In this document: piece after piece, positions 8,124-16,127 of the stretch | Position numbering within the stretch: position 1 is the stretch's first letter | Layout of the letters: the number at the start of each line of letters is the position of its first letter | Assembly (NCBI GenBank): GCA_902492005.1 | Contig: CABUJV010000001.1 | Coordinates: 70,281-134,280 of the forward strand | Length of the DNA stretch: 64,000 bases | Direction: 5' to 3' | Source of the DNA: an uncultured Eubacteriales bacterium | Lineage (GTDB): Bacteria; Bacillota; Clostridia; Oscillospirales; Oscillospiraceae | Notes under the pieces: model-generated | Told to the model about the DNA's origin: nothing | Databases searched by the model: none | Seen by the model: the letters and a program-made list of their open reading frames with translations, nothing else | Made by a program: the position numbers and the translations under genes

Positions 8124-9073
8124 TGGAGGCGGCGTTGACCGGCTGGGATGGGCGGGTGTTTACCCTGCCCGCCCTGCTGTCCTGCACCCTGGAGTACACG
8201 GCGGGGGTGCCCTGCGACAGCTTTTCACTCCGATGCCTGTGGGACCAGGGGATGGAGAGAACTCTGGCTGACCTGGTGGGCTTCGCCGCGTGGGAAGACG
8301 GCGAGCGGATCTTTCAGGGCGTGGTGGACGAGTGCGAGTGCCGCTTCGGGGACAGCGGGAGCACCCTGACCGTCTCCGGCCGGGGGATGGCCGCCCTGCT
8401 GCTGGACAACGAGGCCGAAGCGGCCGACTATCAGACCGCCACGGCGGAGGATATCCTGCGGGACCACGTGGAGCCCTACGGCATCCAGGTGGCCGGCGGC
8501 TACCGCCTGCCGCCGGTGGAGGGTTTTTCGGTGGCCAGCGGCAGCAGCGAGTGGCAGGTGCTCTATGACTTCGCCCGCTACCACGGGGGCGTGGCCCCCC
8601 GCTTCGACCGGCAGGGCAGGCTGGTCCTCTCCCCCTGGGCGGACGGAGAGCGGCTGGTCATCGACGATCAAACGGCGGTGACGGAGCTGGTCTGCCGGGA
8701 AAAGCGCTACGGCGTGCTCTCGGAGGTCTTGGTGCGGGACAAGACCCGGCAGCAGGCCGAGCGGGTGGTCAACCGGGCCTTCGCGGAGCAGGGGGGACGC
8801 TGCCGCCGGGTGCTGACCATGCCGGGCCGGAGCGGATACCAGGCCATGCGCTACCGGGGGGAGTTCCAGCTCCGGCGCTCCCAGGCCGAGCGGTCGCGGC
8901 TGGAGCTGACAGTCCCCCGGCGGTTTTTCGCCTGGCCGGGGGACCTGGTGCGCCTGGACCGGACGGGACTGGGCTGCAACGGCGTCTACCGTGTGCTGGA
9001 GACCGCCGTGGAGCTGGACGAACAGGGCGGACGGACCCGACTGGTCCTGGGCGAGCCGGGAAGCGTGTTATGA
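8123..9073 (+). CDS. Baseplate hub protein (XkdQ / gpD-like)
   Basis: A 316-residue protein starting ATG 8123, which overlaps the XkdP stop by one base. GTG 8120 is an alternative start. Features shared with late-control D/XkdQ hubs include the N-terminal CTLEYTAGVPCDSFSL domain, the strand pairs around IFQGVVDECECRF and a C-terminal domain ending in VYRVLETAVELDEQG. It would form the trimeric hub at the tail tip. Order XkdP-XkdQ-XkdR supports this. Confidence 0.8.
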   Translation: MEAALTGWDGRVFTLPALLSCTLEYTAGVPCDSFSLRCLWDQGMERTLADLVGFAAWEDGERIFQGVVDECECRFGDSGSTLTVSGRGMAALLLDNEAEAADYQTATAEDILRDHVEPYGIQVAGGYRLPPVEGFSVASGSSEWQVLYDFARYHGGVAPRFDRQGRLVLSPWADGERLVIDDQTAVTELVCREKRYGVLSEVLVRDKTRQQAERVVNRAFAEQGGRCRRVLTMPGRSGYQAMRYRGEFQLRRSQAERSRLELTVPRRFFAWPGDLVRLDRTGLGCNGVYRVLETAVELDEQGGRTRLVLGEPGSVL

Positions 9074-9089
9074 GAGAGGAAGTGAGCCC

Positions 9090-9494
9090 ATGTGGCTGTC
9101 AAGACAAGGCCGGAGGAACAAGAACACAGAGGCGGGCGCCGAGCTGGGGACGGTGACCCTGACCGGGGACCGACCCAGCGTCTATCTCTCCGGTGAGCGG
9201 CGGGACCTACCGCTGATGGGGCCGGGAGGCTACCTCTGGCGGCCCGCCCCGGGGCAGCATGTGCTGGTCATCAAGGCCGGGGACCAGGGAGAGGAGCCCT
9301 GTATCGCCGGCGTGGAGACCGAAGCGGCCGCCGGGCTGGCCCCCGGAGAGATCCTCCTTCTGGGGCCCGGCGGAAACACCGCAGTCCGGCTGGGGGCGGA
9401 CGGGCGGCTTTCCCTCACCGGGCGGGTATCCGTCAACGGCGTGGAGCTGCCCGATACCTATCAGCCCCAGGCCGGTCCGGGGGGTAAAGGCTGA
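9090..9494 (+). CDS. Baseplate spike-associated protein (XkdR / gpV position)
   Basis: A 134-residue protein from ATG 9090. It has an OB-like beta pattern (TVTLTGDRPSVYLSGERRDLPL, then GQHVLVIKAGDQGEEPCIAG) and a late repeat LLLGPGGNTAVRLGADG that resembles the beta-helical region of gpV/XkdR spike proteins. It sits between the hub and the gp25-like gene. It is short for a full spike, and there is no obvious His-containing tip for iron binding. Confidence 0.65.
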   Translation: MWLSRQGRRNKNTEAGAELGTVTLTGDRPSVYLSGERRDLPLMGPGGYLWRPAPGQHVLVIKAGDQGEEPCIAGVETEAAAGLAPGEILLLGPGGNTAVRLGADGRLSLTGRVSVNGVELPDTYQPQAGPGGKG

Positions 9495-9844
9495 TGGCGG
9501 AGCTGCTGCTGCGGGAAGGAGACTATGTGCCGGACGGACAGGGCGGGCTCCGGCGGGCCGAGGGGGCGGAAGGGCTCCTGCAGCGGGTGCTGTTTCAGCT
9601 CTCCACCCGGCGGGGCAGTTTCCCCTTCCTGCCTGAGCTGGGCAGCCGCCTGTACCGGTTGACCCGGGAGAAGCCGGGGGCAAGGGCTGCTCTGGCCCGG
9701 CAGTACGCCGCCGAGGCGCTGGCGGAGGAAAGCGAGCTGGAGGTCACCGGCGTGGAGCTGGAGGAGCTGGAGGGAGACCGGCTCCGGGTTCATGTGCGGC
9801 TGGACTGGAATGGGGAGGCCCTTTCCGCTTCGGTGACGGTATGA
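9494..9844 (+). CDS. Baseplate wedge protein (XkdS / gpW / gp25 family)
   Basis: A 116-residue protein, the usual size for this family. It shows the gp25-like pattern: GLLQRVLFQLSTRRGSFPFLPELGSRLY, then a helix with ARAALARQYAAEALAEE and a terminal beta strand. In gp25-like proteins this segment starts the sheath-baseplate contact. The ATG overlaps the previous stop by one base. It precedes the baseplate J gene as in PBSX and P2. Confidence 0.85.
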   Translation: MAELLLREGDYVPDGQGGLRRAEGAEGLLQRVLFQLSTRRGSFPFLPELGSRLYRLTREKPGARAALARQYAAEALAEESELEVTGVELEELEGDRLRVHVRLDWNGEALSASVTV

Positions 9845-9857
9845 GGAGGAAAACGGG

Positions 9858-10913
9858 TTGAAAACGGTAGAGGAGATATACCAGGAGATGGCGGCGGCCT
9901 TTGCCGAGGCCACCGGGATGGAGGCGGCGGGGAGCGGGGACCTGGCGGTGCGGCTGTACGCCGTGGCCGCCCAGATCTACGCCATGTACGTGCAGGCCCA
10001 GTGGGTGGAACGGCAGTGCTTCCCTCAGACGGCGGAGGGGGATGACCTGGACCGCCACGCTGCCCTGCGGGGGCTGGAGCGGCGGGAGGCCGCCAAGGCC
10101 GAGGGGAGCATCCAGTTCAGCGTGGACACGGCGGCGTCCACCGGCCGGCCCATCCCGGCGGGCACCGTGTGCATGACGGCGGGTCTGGTGCGGTTCGAGA
10201 CGGTAGAGGACGGGGTGCTCCCGGCAGGAGAACTCACCACTCTGGTCCGGGCCCGGGCCGTGGAGGCCGGCGCGGCGGGCAACGCGGCCGCCGGAACCAT
10301 CCTCTCCCTGGCGGTGGCCCCGGTGGGGGTGAGCCGGTGCGTCAACCCGGAGGGCTTCTCCGGCGGGACCGACCGGGAGAGCGACGAGGCGCTGCGGGAG
10401 CGGGTACTGGACAGCTTCAAACGGATGCCCAACGGGGCCAACGCCGCCTTTTACGAGCAGGGGGCGCTGTCCTTTGAAGGAGTAGCCGCCGCCGTGGCGG
10501 TGCCCCGGCCCAGAGGACGGGGCACGGTGGACGTGGTGGTGTCCACCCCATCCGGCACACCCTCGGCGGAGCTGCTGGCGGAGCTGACCGACTACTTTGA
10601 GTCCCGGCGGGAGATCGCAGTGGATTTAGTGGTCCGGGCGCCGGAGGTACAGACGGTGGATGTGGCGGTGCAGGTGGCTGTGAAGCCGGGGGCGGACCCC
10701 GCCGCCGTACTGGTGGCGGCTGAGCAGGCCATGCGGAGCTGGTTCAGCGGCGGCCAACTGGGCCAGCCGGTCCTGCGGGCCCGGCTGGGGGCCCTGCTCT
10801 ACGGCGTGGACGGAGTGGAGAACTATGCCTTCACCGCTCCCGCCGCCGACGTGGCGGTGGCGGCCGACGTGCTGCCCGTGCTGGGCACCCTGACGGTGGA
10901 GGAGATGTCATGA
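9858..10913 (+). CDS. Baseplate J-like protein (XkdT / gpJ)
   Basis: A 351-residue protein starting TTG 9858, 8 bases after a GAGGAGG site. It has hallmarks of baseplate J: N-terminal AVRLYAVAAQIYAMYVQAQWVERQCFPQTAEGDDLDRHAALRGLER, a GTVCMTAG/VRFETVED beta region, SGGTDRESDEALRERVLDSF and the SGTPSAELLAELTDYF C-terminal helix. It builds wedge arms linking hub and tail fibres. Length matches the family. Its stop overlaps the next start (ATGA). Confidence 0.92.
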   Translation: MKTVEEIYQEMAAAFAEATGMEAAGSGDLAVRLYAVAAQIYAMYVQAQWVERQCFPQTAEGDDLDRHAALRGLERREAAKAEGSIQFSVDTAASTGRPIPAGTVCMTAGLVRFETVEDGVLPAGELTTLVRARAVEAGAAGNAAAGTILSLAVAPVGVSRCVNPEGFSGGTDRESDEALRERVLDSFKRMPNGANAAFYEQGALSFEGVAAAVAVPRPRGRGTVDVVVSTPSGTPSAELLAELTDYFESRREIAVDLVVRAPEVQTVDVAVQVAVKPGADPAAVLVAAEQAMRSWFSGGQLGQPVLRARLGALLYGVDGVENYAFTAPAADVAVAADVLPVLGTLTVEEMS

Positions 10914-11476
10914 GCTATGTCCGCTATCTGAAGGAGCTGCTCCGCCCCCTGGGGGTCTACCGGCTGGAGGACGGCCTGGGGGCCGGAGAGCTGGAGGCGG
11001 TGGGGGCGGCGCTGGACGCCTGCGGCGCCCGCCTGGATGCCATCCAGCGGGAGATGCTCCTCTCCACCGCGGAGGGCGAGGGCCTGGAACGGGTGGAAAA
11101 GCTGCTGGCCCGGCGGCCGGTGACGGACAGCCTTCCGCGCCGCCGGGAGGCTCTGGCCGCCCTGCTGCGTATCAGCGGGGATTGCTTCACTTTGGCCGCC
11201 GTCAACGACAACCTGACCGGCTGCGGGCTCAACGCCGTGGCCAGCGAGGGGGAACTGCCGGGGACAGTGGAGGTGCGCTTTCCCGAGGTGCCGGGGGTCC
11301 CGGACGGATTTCCCGCCATGCGGCGCATCATTGAGGACATCCTGCCGTGTCACCTGGAGATCCGGTATGCGTTCTGGTATGCCACCTGGGCCGAGCTGGA
11401 GGCGCGGTTCCAGACCTGGGGGGACATCGAAGCGCTGGGGCCCACCTGGGCCGAGCTGGCAAAGATGGTGGGATAG
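10910..11476 (+). CDS. Tail protein I-like (XkdU / gpI family, DUF2313)
   Basis: A 188-residue protein overlapping the baseplate J gene by four bases. The sequence shows the DUF2313/XkdU pattern: helices around LLRPLGVYRLEDGLGAGELEAVGAALDAC, LLARRPVTDSLPRRREAL, and a C-terminal beta domain (GTVEVRFPEVPG) with a Trp-rich tail WATWAELEARFQTWGD-like. It follows gpJ in contractile phages and connects fibres to the wedge. Here no fibre gene follows. Confidence 0.82.
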   Translation: MSYVRYLKELLRPLGVYRLEDGLGAGELEAVGAALDACGARLDAIQREMLLSTAEGEGLERVEKLLARRPVTDSLPRRREALAALLRISGDCFTLAAVNDNLTGCGLNAVASEGELPGTVEVRFPEVPGVPDGFPAMRRIIEDILPCHLEIRYAFWYATWAELEARFQTWGDIEALGPTWAELAKMVG

Positions 11477-11491
11477 GAAGGGGAATACGGC

Positions 11492-11938
11492 GTGAACAGA
11501 GAACAATGGCTGCGGACCAAGGACCTTGCGCTGGCCGGAGCGGCCGCGGTAGGGAGCGCGGCGGTCAACGCCCTGGGCGGGTGGGACAGTGCGCTGCAGA
11601 CCCTGCTGTTCTGCATGGCGCTGGACTACCTCACCGGGCTGGTGGTGGCCGGGGTGTTCCGGCGGTCGGACAAGAGCGGAGACGGGGCGCTGGACAGCCG
11701 GGCGGGCTTCCGGGGTCTGTGCAAAAAGGGCGCGGAGCTGGCGCTGGTGCTGGTGGCGGTGCGACTGGATCTCCTGGCGGAGGGGGCCTATGCCCGGACG
11801 GCGGTGCTGCTGTTCCTGATTGGAAACGAGGGGCTGTCGGTGCTGGAAAATCTGGGATTGATGGGCGCCCCCTATCCGGCCTTTCTGAAAAACGCCCTGT
11901 CGGTCCTGCGGGATCAGGGAGAGCAGGGGAAGGCGTAA
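11492..11938 (+). CDS. Phage holin (Bacteriophage_holin_4 / toxin-secretion family)
   Basis: A 148-residue membrane protein starting GTG 11492. It contains about three transmembrane helices and the family core CMALDYLTGLVVAGV, followed by a conserved ...SRAGFRGLCKKGAELALVLVAV-like segment. Holins of this family make membrane lesions that release a muralytic enzyme or particles. No amidase or lysozyme gene follows; the gene is the last of the block and is followed by a strong terminator. Confidence 0.88.
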   Translation: MNREQWLRTKDLALAGAAAVGSAAVNALGGWDSALQTLLFCMALDYLTGLVVAGVFRRSDKSGDGALDSRAGFRGLCKKGAELALVLVAVRLDLLAEGAYARTAVLLFLIGNEGLSVLENLGLMGAPYPAFLKNALSVLRDQGEQGKA

Positions 11939-11946
11939 GCGGCGTG

Positions 11947-11989
11947 AAAAACGGCCCTGTATTCCAAAGCGGAATACAGGGCCGTTTTT
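11947..11989. terminator. Strong bidirectional intrinsic terminator
   Basis: A perfect 19-bp stem (11947-11965 with 11971-11989) with a five-base loop carries an A run on the left and a T run on the right. It closes the plus-strand phage block and the minus-strand lipoprotein gene that converge here. Confidence 0.93.
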
Positions 11990-11997
11990 ATCTGCGG

Positions 11998-12705
11998 TCA
12001 ATAGGGAAGGATCAGCGCCGAGAGGTTGGCAAAGTCGTTGTCCCCCATGGAGTAATTCCCCTCGTCGTCGGGGGCCACCAGCACCAGGATAGACTCCACG
12101 CCGCCGTAGTCCAGCAGGCCCAGCTTGTTCCGGCACAGCTCCACCACGCCCAGAGCCCAGTCGTTTTCGTACTGGGTCCAGTAGGCGGCCTGGGCCTCGC
12201 CGTCCAGCGCGTCGGGATTGTCGGAGGCATGGGCGGCCTGAAAACCGGCGGCGTAGTCGGACAGGTCGTCGGCCTCCACCTGGAGGAACAGGTCGATGGA
12301 GCGCACTTTCACCTCCACGGCGTACCGCTCGCCGTCCAGGGCGACGGCGCTCTGGACGGTGTACTGGGCCTTGGCGCAGATCTCCGCCAGCAGGTCCCGC
12401 GCCGCCTGACGGGTCTCGTCGGTGAGGCTGGCGTCCTGAAGGCCAAATTGGTAGGCGAAGCGCCGGTACTCCTGGTCCAGGCCCGCCTCGTAGGCGTCCA
12501 GGGCGGCGCCCTCCGTCAGGTCCACCAGGTCCAGCCAGGCGTTGGTCCAGGTCTTCTTGAAGCTCTGGTCCAGCAGGCCGGAGACATAGGAGGAGGCGTC
12601 GAAAACCGTCATGTGCGGCCCGACCTCACAGCCCGTCAGGGCCAGGCAGAGGCACAGGGCGGCCAAGAGGGCGGCCAGCCGCCGCCGGATGTACGGACCC
12701 GTCAT
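11998..12705 (-). CDS. Lipoprotein of unknown function
   Basis: A 235-residue protein with a signal peptide and lipobox LTGC near residue 25, so probably anchored outside the cell membrane. The mature part is acidic and helical (WTNAWLDLVDLTEGAALDAYEAG, ACDLLAEICAKAQYT-like) and may be a DUF5105-type lipoprotein, which I cannot confirm. I chose ATG 12705, which overlaps the upstream M20 dipeptidase stop as ATGA. GTG 12714 is also possible. Co-transcribed with that peptidase. Confidence 0.75.
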   Translation of the reverse strand: MTGPYIRRRLAALLAALCLCLALTGCEVGPHMTVFDASSYVSGLLDQSFKKTWTNAWLDLVDLTEGAALDAYEAGLDQEYRRFAYQFGLQDASLTDETRQAARDLLAEICAKAQYTVQSAVALDGERYAVEVKVRSIDLFLQVEADDLSDYAAGFQAAHASDNPDALDGEAQAAYWTQYENDWALGVVELCRNKLGLLDYGGVESILVLVAPDDEGNYSMGDNDFANLSALILPY

Positions 12706-14120
12706 CCGCCGCACAGCTCCGCGATGGCCTGGGTGAAGATCTTGCAGGACAGGAGGAGCTGGTCGATGCGGGCCTGCTCGTTGGCGGCGTGCATCTTGGG
12801 GTCGAAGCCGGGGAACTGGCAGCCGAAGGCTACGCCGCCGGGGATGTCGTGGACGTAGGTGCCGCCGCCGATGGCGATGGGCTGGGCGTTCTGCGCGCCG
12901 GTGTAGGTCTCATAGCAGGCCAGGAGGGTCCGCACCAGGGGGGAATCGGCGCTCACACAGTGGACGGTGGTCATATCCGGAGAGCCGGTGACGGCGATGC
13001 CGTGGGCGGCAAAGCTGGCCTCGCAGGCCTTTTTGCAGTTGTCCTCGTTGGCGCAGAGAGGGAATCGCACATCGAACTTGGCGGAAAAGCCGGTGTCGGT
13101 GAGGGTCATAATGGCCAGATTGAGGGTGAGCTCGCCGGACTCCGCGTCAGACTGGGCGATGCCCAGGGCGCGGCCCCGGTTGTCCCCGAAGGGGAACAGC
13201 TCGTGCATGGAGCGGATGGCGTCCGTACCGGCGCAGCCAGCCAGGGGGAGGGCGGCAAGGACCTCCAGCAGGGCGGCAATGGCGTTGATGCCGTCGTCGG
13301 GGGAGGCGGCGTGGGCGTTTTTGCCCGCACAGTGGATGTGACAGCCGCTGGCCGAGCCGCTGACGGTGAACACGGCCCCGGTCCGGGCCGTCACCCGGTC
13401 ACAGACCGGCTCCACATCGTGGGCATAGAGGCCCAGCACCATGGCCTCGGCCTCGGGGGGCACCACATTGGCGCGAAACCCGCCGGTGAGGGCGGCCACC
13501 TGGGGCTTGACGTCGGACTTCTCCCACTGGGCGCCGAAGTCCGGGTGATAATGGCCCTTCTCAATGTGGATGAGGGGAAAGTCGGCGTCAGGGGTAAAGG
13601 TCATGGGGGCGTAAGGCTCCCGGGCGTAGTAGTAGGCGATGTCGGCGGAGCCGGACTCCTCGTCGGTGCCCAGGATGCAGCGGACGTTGGCGGACAGGGG
13701 AAGCCCCAGGTCCCGCACGGCCTTCATGGCCAGCAGGGCGCAGACCACGGGGCCCTTGTCGTCCGAGACCCCCCGGCCGTACAGCATCCCGTCCTTCTCC
13801 ACGCAGGTGTAAGGGTCGGTGTCCCAGCCGGAGCCCTCCCCCACCACGTCCAGATGGCCCAGGATGTGCAGCCGGGTCTCTTTGTCGTTGAGGTCGGCCA
13901 GACCCACATAGCGGTCGTAGTCGGAAGTGGAAAAGCCCAGCTCCCGGCACAGGGCCAGAGCCTCGTCCAGCGCGGCGGCGGGGCCGGGACCGAAGGGCTT
14001 TCCGGGCCCCGGATCCCCCTTCACGCTCTTCACGTTCACCAGCCGGGCGATGGCGCCGACCAGCTCCCGCTCCCGGGCGGGGTCGTTCCAATAGGCTTCA
14101 ATCTGTTCCTGATGCTTCAT
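12702..14120 (-). CDS. M20-family dipeptidase (Sapep / PepV-like)
   Basis: A 472-residue metallopeptidase. The zinc-site motifs are present: HILGHLDVVGEG with the HxD pair, the GTDEESG catalytic/metal Glu pair, then the lid domain, and a final GGGTYVHDIPGGVAFG with a late His ligand. PepV-like enzymes hydrolyse dipeptides in the cytoplasm. A CGAGGGA ribosome site precedes ATG 14120. It lies 15 bases after the YheO-like regulator and before a lipoprotein, suggesting a small peptide-uptake/digestion operon. Confidence 0.9.
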   Translation of the reverse strand: MKHQEQIEAYWNDPARERELVGAIARLVNVKSVKGDPGPGKPFGPGPAAALDEALALCRELGFSTSDYDRYVGLADLNDKETRLHILGHLDVVGEGSGWDTDPYTCVEKDGMLYGRGVSDDKGPVVCALLAMKAVRDLGLPLSANVRCILGTDEESGSADIAYYYAREPYAPMTFTPDADFPLIHIEKGHYHPDFGAQWEKSDVKPQVAALTGGFRANVVPPEAEAMVLGLYAHDVEPVCDRVTARTGAVFTVSGSASGCHIHCAGKNAHAASPDDGINAIAALLEVLAALPLAGCAGTDAIRSMHELFPFGDNRGRALGIAQSDAESGELTLNLAIMTLTDTGFSAKFDVRFPLCANEDNCKKACEASFAAHGIAVTGSPDMTTVHCVSADSPLVRTLLACYETYTGAQNAQPIAIGGGTYVHDIPGGVAFGCQFPGFDPKMHAANEQARIDQLLLSCKIFTQAIAELCGG

Positions 14121-14135
14121 GTCGTATCCCTCGTT

Positions 14136-14780
14136 TCAGTCCGGCTGGCCGCCGTCGCCCTGACGGGCCAGCTCGTCTAAGTATTTATACACCGTGTACC
14201 GGCTTACCCCCAGGCGCTTGGCCACGAAAGGCACGGATTTGCGGTAGGAAAAGGCGTTTTTCTGCTCCATCAGAGCTACCAGCTTCAGCCGGTCGGCCTT
14301 GCCCAGGGCGTCCGCCGGCTTGCCCACCGCCCGCAGGCACTCGTCAAACAGGTCGGTCAGGGCGGTGTCGCCCCCCTGGAACAGGGCGGATTTCAGATCG
14401 GCCTCGGCGCTCATCAGGTCCACCAGAATGCGGTTGGCGTAGACCAGAGAGGTATAGTCGAAGTTGATGCCCAAGGCCAGATTGTAGCCCTCCCCGATGA
14501 GGTGGAAGGTGGAGGACTTGATCTGAGCCCCTGAGGGGGTGGTGGCGTACAGATTCACCTGGTCGGTGGTGGAGGCCTCCTGGTCCAGCTCCCGGTTGGT
14601 GCCCAGAATATCCATTGTGGAGCCCACCGTCCGGCCGGAGACGTGGCCGTTGTAAATGGAAAGAATGGGATGGGTGGGTACGCCCATGTCGTGAACCAGC
14701 GTCTCGCAGGTGGAGCCGAACATCTCCGCGATGCCCCGGGCCGTCCGGTCCAGAAATTCGAAGGCTTCCTCTCTTGTCAT
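14136..14780 (-). CDS. YheO-like PAS/HTH transcriptional regulator
   Basis: A 214-residue protein. The N-terminal half matches YheO-like PAS domains (EMFGSTCETLVHDM, then a YNGHVSGRTVGS). The C-terminal 60 residues form a helix-turn-helix (VPFVAKRLGVSRYTVYKYLDEL) of the HTH_22 type. I chose ATG 14780; GTG 14789 is also in frame. It likely controls the downstream dipeptidase and lipoprotein genes, with which it is nearly contiguous. The inducer is unknown. Confidence 0.85.
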   Translation of the reverse strand: MTREEAFEFLDRTARGIAEMFGSTCETLVHDMGVPTHPILSIYNGHVSGRTVGSTMDILGTNRELDQEASTTDQVNLYATTPSGAQIKSSTFHLIGEGYNLALGINFDYTSLVYANRILVDLMSAEADLKSALFQGGDTALTDLFDECLRAVGKPADALGKADRLKLVALMEQKNAFSYRKSVPFVAKRLGVSRYTVYKYLDELARQGDGGQPD

Positions 14781-14807
14781 CCAGATCACCGCCTCTGCAG
14801 TGGCACT

Positions 14808-14836
14808 ATTGTACCTTGCCTGGGTGCAAAATGCAA
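14808..14836 (-). promoter_or_regulatory. Sigma-A-type promoter for the YheO-dipeptidase operon
   Basis: On the minus strand TTGCAT (14831-14836) and TACAAT (14808-14813) are 17 bases apart. The -10 lies about 28 bases upstream of the regulator start. Confidence 0.7.
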
Positions 14837-14837
14837 G

Positions 14838-16127
14838 TCATTGAACCGGCACAGCGTCGATTTGGGCGTTGAGGGCCTCCAGATCCGGGGCGTTCACCGG
14901 CTCATTGGTCAGGGCGTATTCCGTTTTCAGGCGGAGAATGCGACCGACGCTCTCGTCCAGGCGCTCCTCCGTGATGCGGCCGGAGGCCGCTGCCTCCAGC
15001 AGCGCCGTCCGGACGGCGGGGACGCTGTCTTGCCCGTGACAGACCAGCAGGATGTCGCAGCCGGCCTCGACGGCCAGAACGGCAGCCTCCCCCAGGCCGT
15101 AGCTCTGGGTCACGGCCCCCATGGTCAGGTCGTCGGTGAGGACCGCTCCGGCAAAGCCAAGCTCCTCCCGCAGCAGGCCGGTCACTACCGCGGGGGAGAG
15201 GCTGGCGGGGCGGTCCGGGTCCAGCTGGGTCAGCAGGATATGGGCCACCATGACGGCGGGGACCCGGGTGTCCATCTCGCCGTATGCGCCGTCCAGGTCC
15301 GCGGTGCCGACGGCGGCACGGAAGGGCGCCAGCTCGGTTTCTTCCAGCTCCTCCGGGGATTTATCCACCACCGGCAGACCCACGTGGGAGTCCACCGCAG
15401 TGTCCCCGTGGCCGGGAAAGTGTTTGACGACCGGGATGACGCCTGGCATCATCATCATGTGGTAGGCGGCCACGGGGCCCAGCTCGGCCACGGTCCGGGC
15501 ATCGGTGCTGAAGGCCCGCGGCCCGATGACAGTGTTGCCGGGGTTGGACCACACGTCCAGCACCGGGGCGAAGTTCAGGTTGAGGCCGAAGGCGGCGCAT
15601 TCGGCTGCCAGAACATCGCCGTAGGACTGGGCGGCGGTGAACGAGCCGGTTCGCCCCACGGAGTAGGCCCCGGGAGTCCGGTGGACCTCTGGGGGCATCC
15701 GGTCCACGCCGCCGCCCTCCTGGTCGGTGGAGAGGAATAGAGGGATGCCGTCGCCGTTGAGGGCCTTCAGGCCGTTGGTCAGCGCCACGAGCTGACTGGC
15801 GCTCGCGATGTTCCGGCCATAGAGGATGAGTCCGCCCACCTGATACTCCTGGACCAGCCGGGTCACCGGCTCTCCGATCTCCGTGCCCTCAAAGCCCCCG
15901 ATCAAAAGCTGGCCCACCTTTTCCTCCACCGTCATGGCGGAGAGCTGCTCCGCAACGGGGTCGGGTTCCGGGGCGGGGGTGAGCGCCGGCGCAGGGGTGG
16001 ATTCCGAAGTGGGCGCGGTGGCGGTGGGGGCCGTCTCGGGCGCGGGCGAGGGGGCCGAGGCGCTCTGACAGCCGGTCAGAATGAATACAATCAGCAATAT
16101 AAGGACAAATAGATTTCGATTTGTCAT
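14838..16127 (-). CDS. Glycoside hydrolase family 3 lipoprotein (beta-N-acetylhexosaminidase type)
   Basis: A 429-residue protein with a signal peptide and lipobox LTGC, then a Pro/Thr/Ser/Ala-rich linker of about 40 residues and a GH3 barrel. Key motifs are DQEGGGVDRM, KHFPGHGDTAVDSH (the His/Asp dyad motif of NagZ-like enzymes) and VLTDDLTMGAV with the nucleophile Asp. It probably removes GlcNAc residues from cell-wall fragments outside the membrane. Its ATG overlaps the RNase R stop as ATGA, so it is the last gene of the rnr operon. Confidence 0.9.
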   Translation of the reverse strand: MTNRNLFVLILLIVFILTGCQSASAPSPAPETAPTATAPTSESTPAPALTPAPEPDPVAEQLSAMTVEEKVGQLLIGGFEGTEIGEPVTRLVQEYQVGGLILYGRNIASASQLVALTNGLKALNGDGIPLFLSTDQEGGGVDRMPPEVHRTPGAYSVGRTGSFTAAQSYGDVLAAECAAFGLNLNFAPVLDVWSNPGNTVIGPRAFSTDARTVAELGPVAAYHMMMMPGVIPVVKHFPGHGDTAVDSHVGLPVVDKSPEELEETELAPFRAAVGTADLDGAYGEMDTRVPAVMVAHILLTQLDPDRPASLSPAVVTGLLREELGFAGAVLTDDLTMGAVTQSYGLGEAAVLAVEAGCDILLVCHGQDSVPAVRTALLEAAASGRITEERLDESVGRILRLKTEYALTNEPVNAPDLEALNAQIDAVPVQ

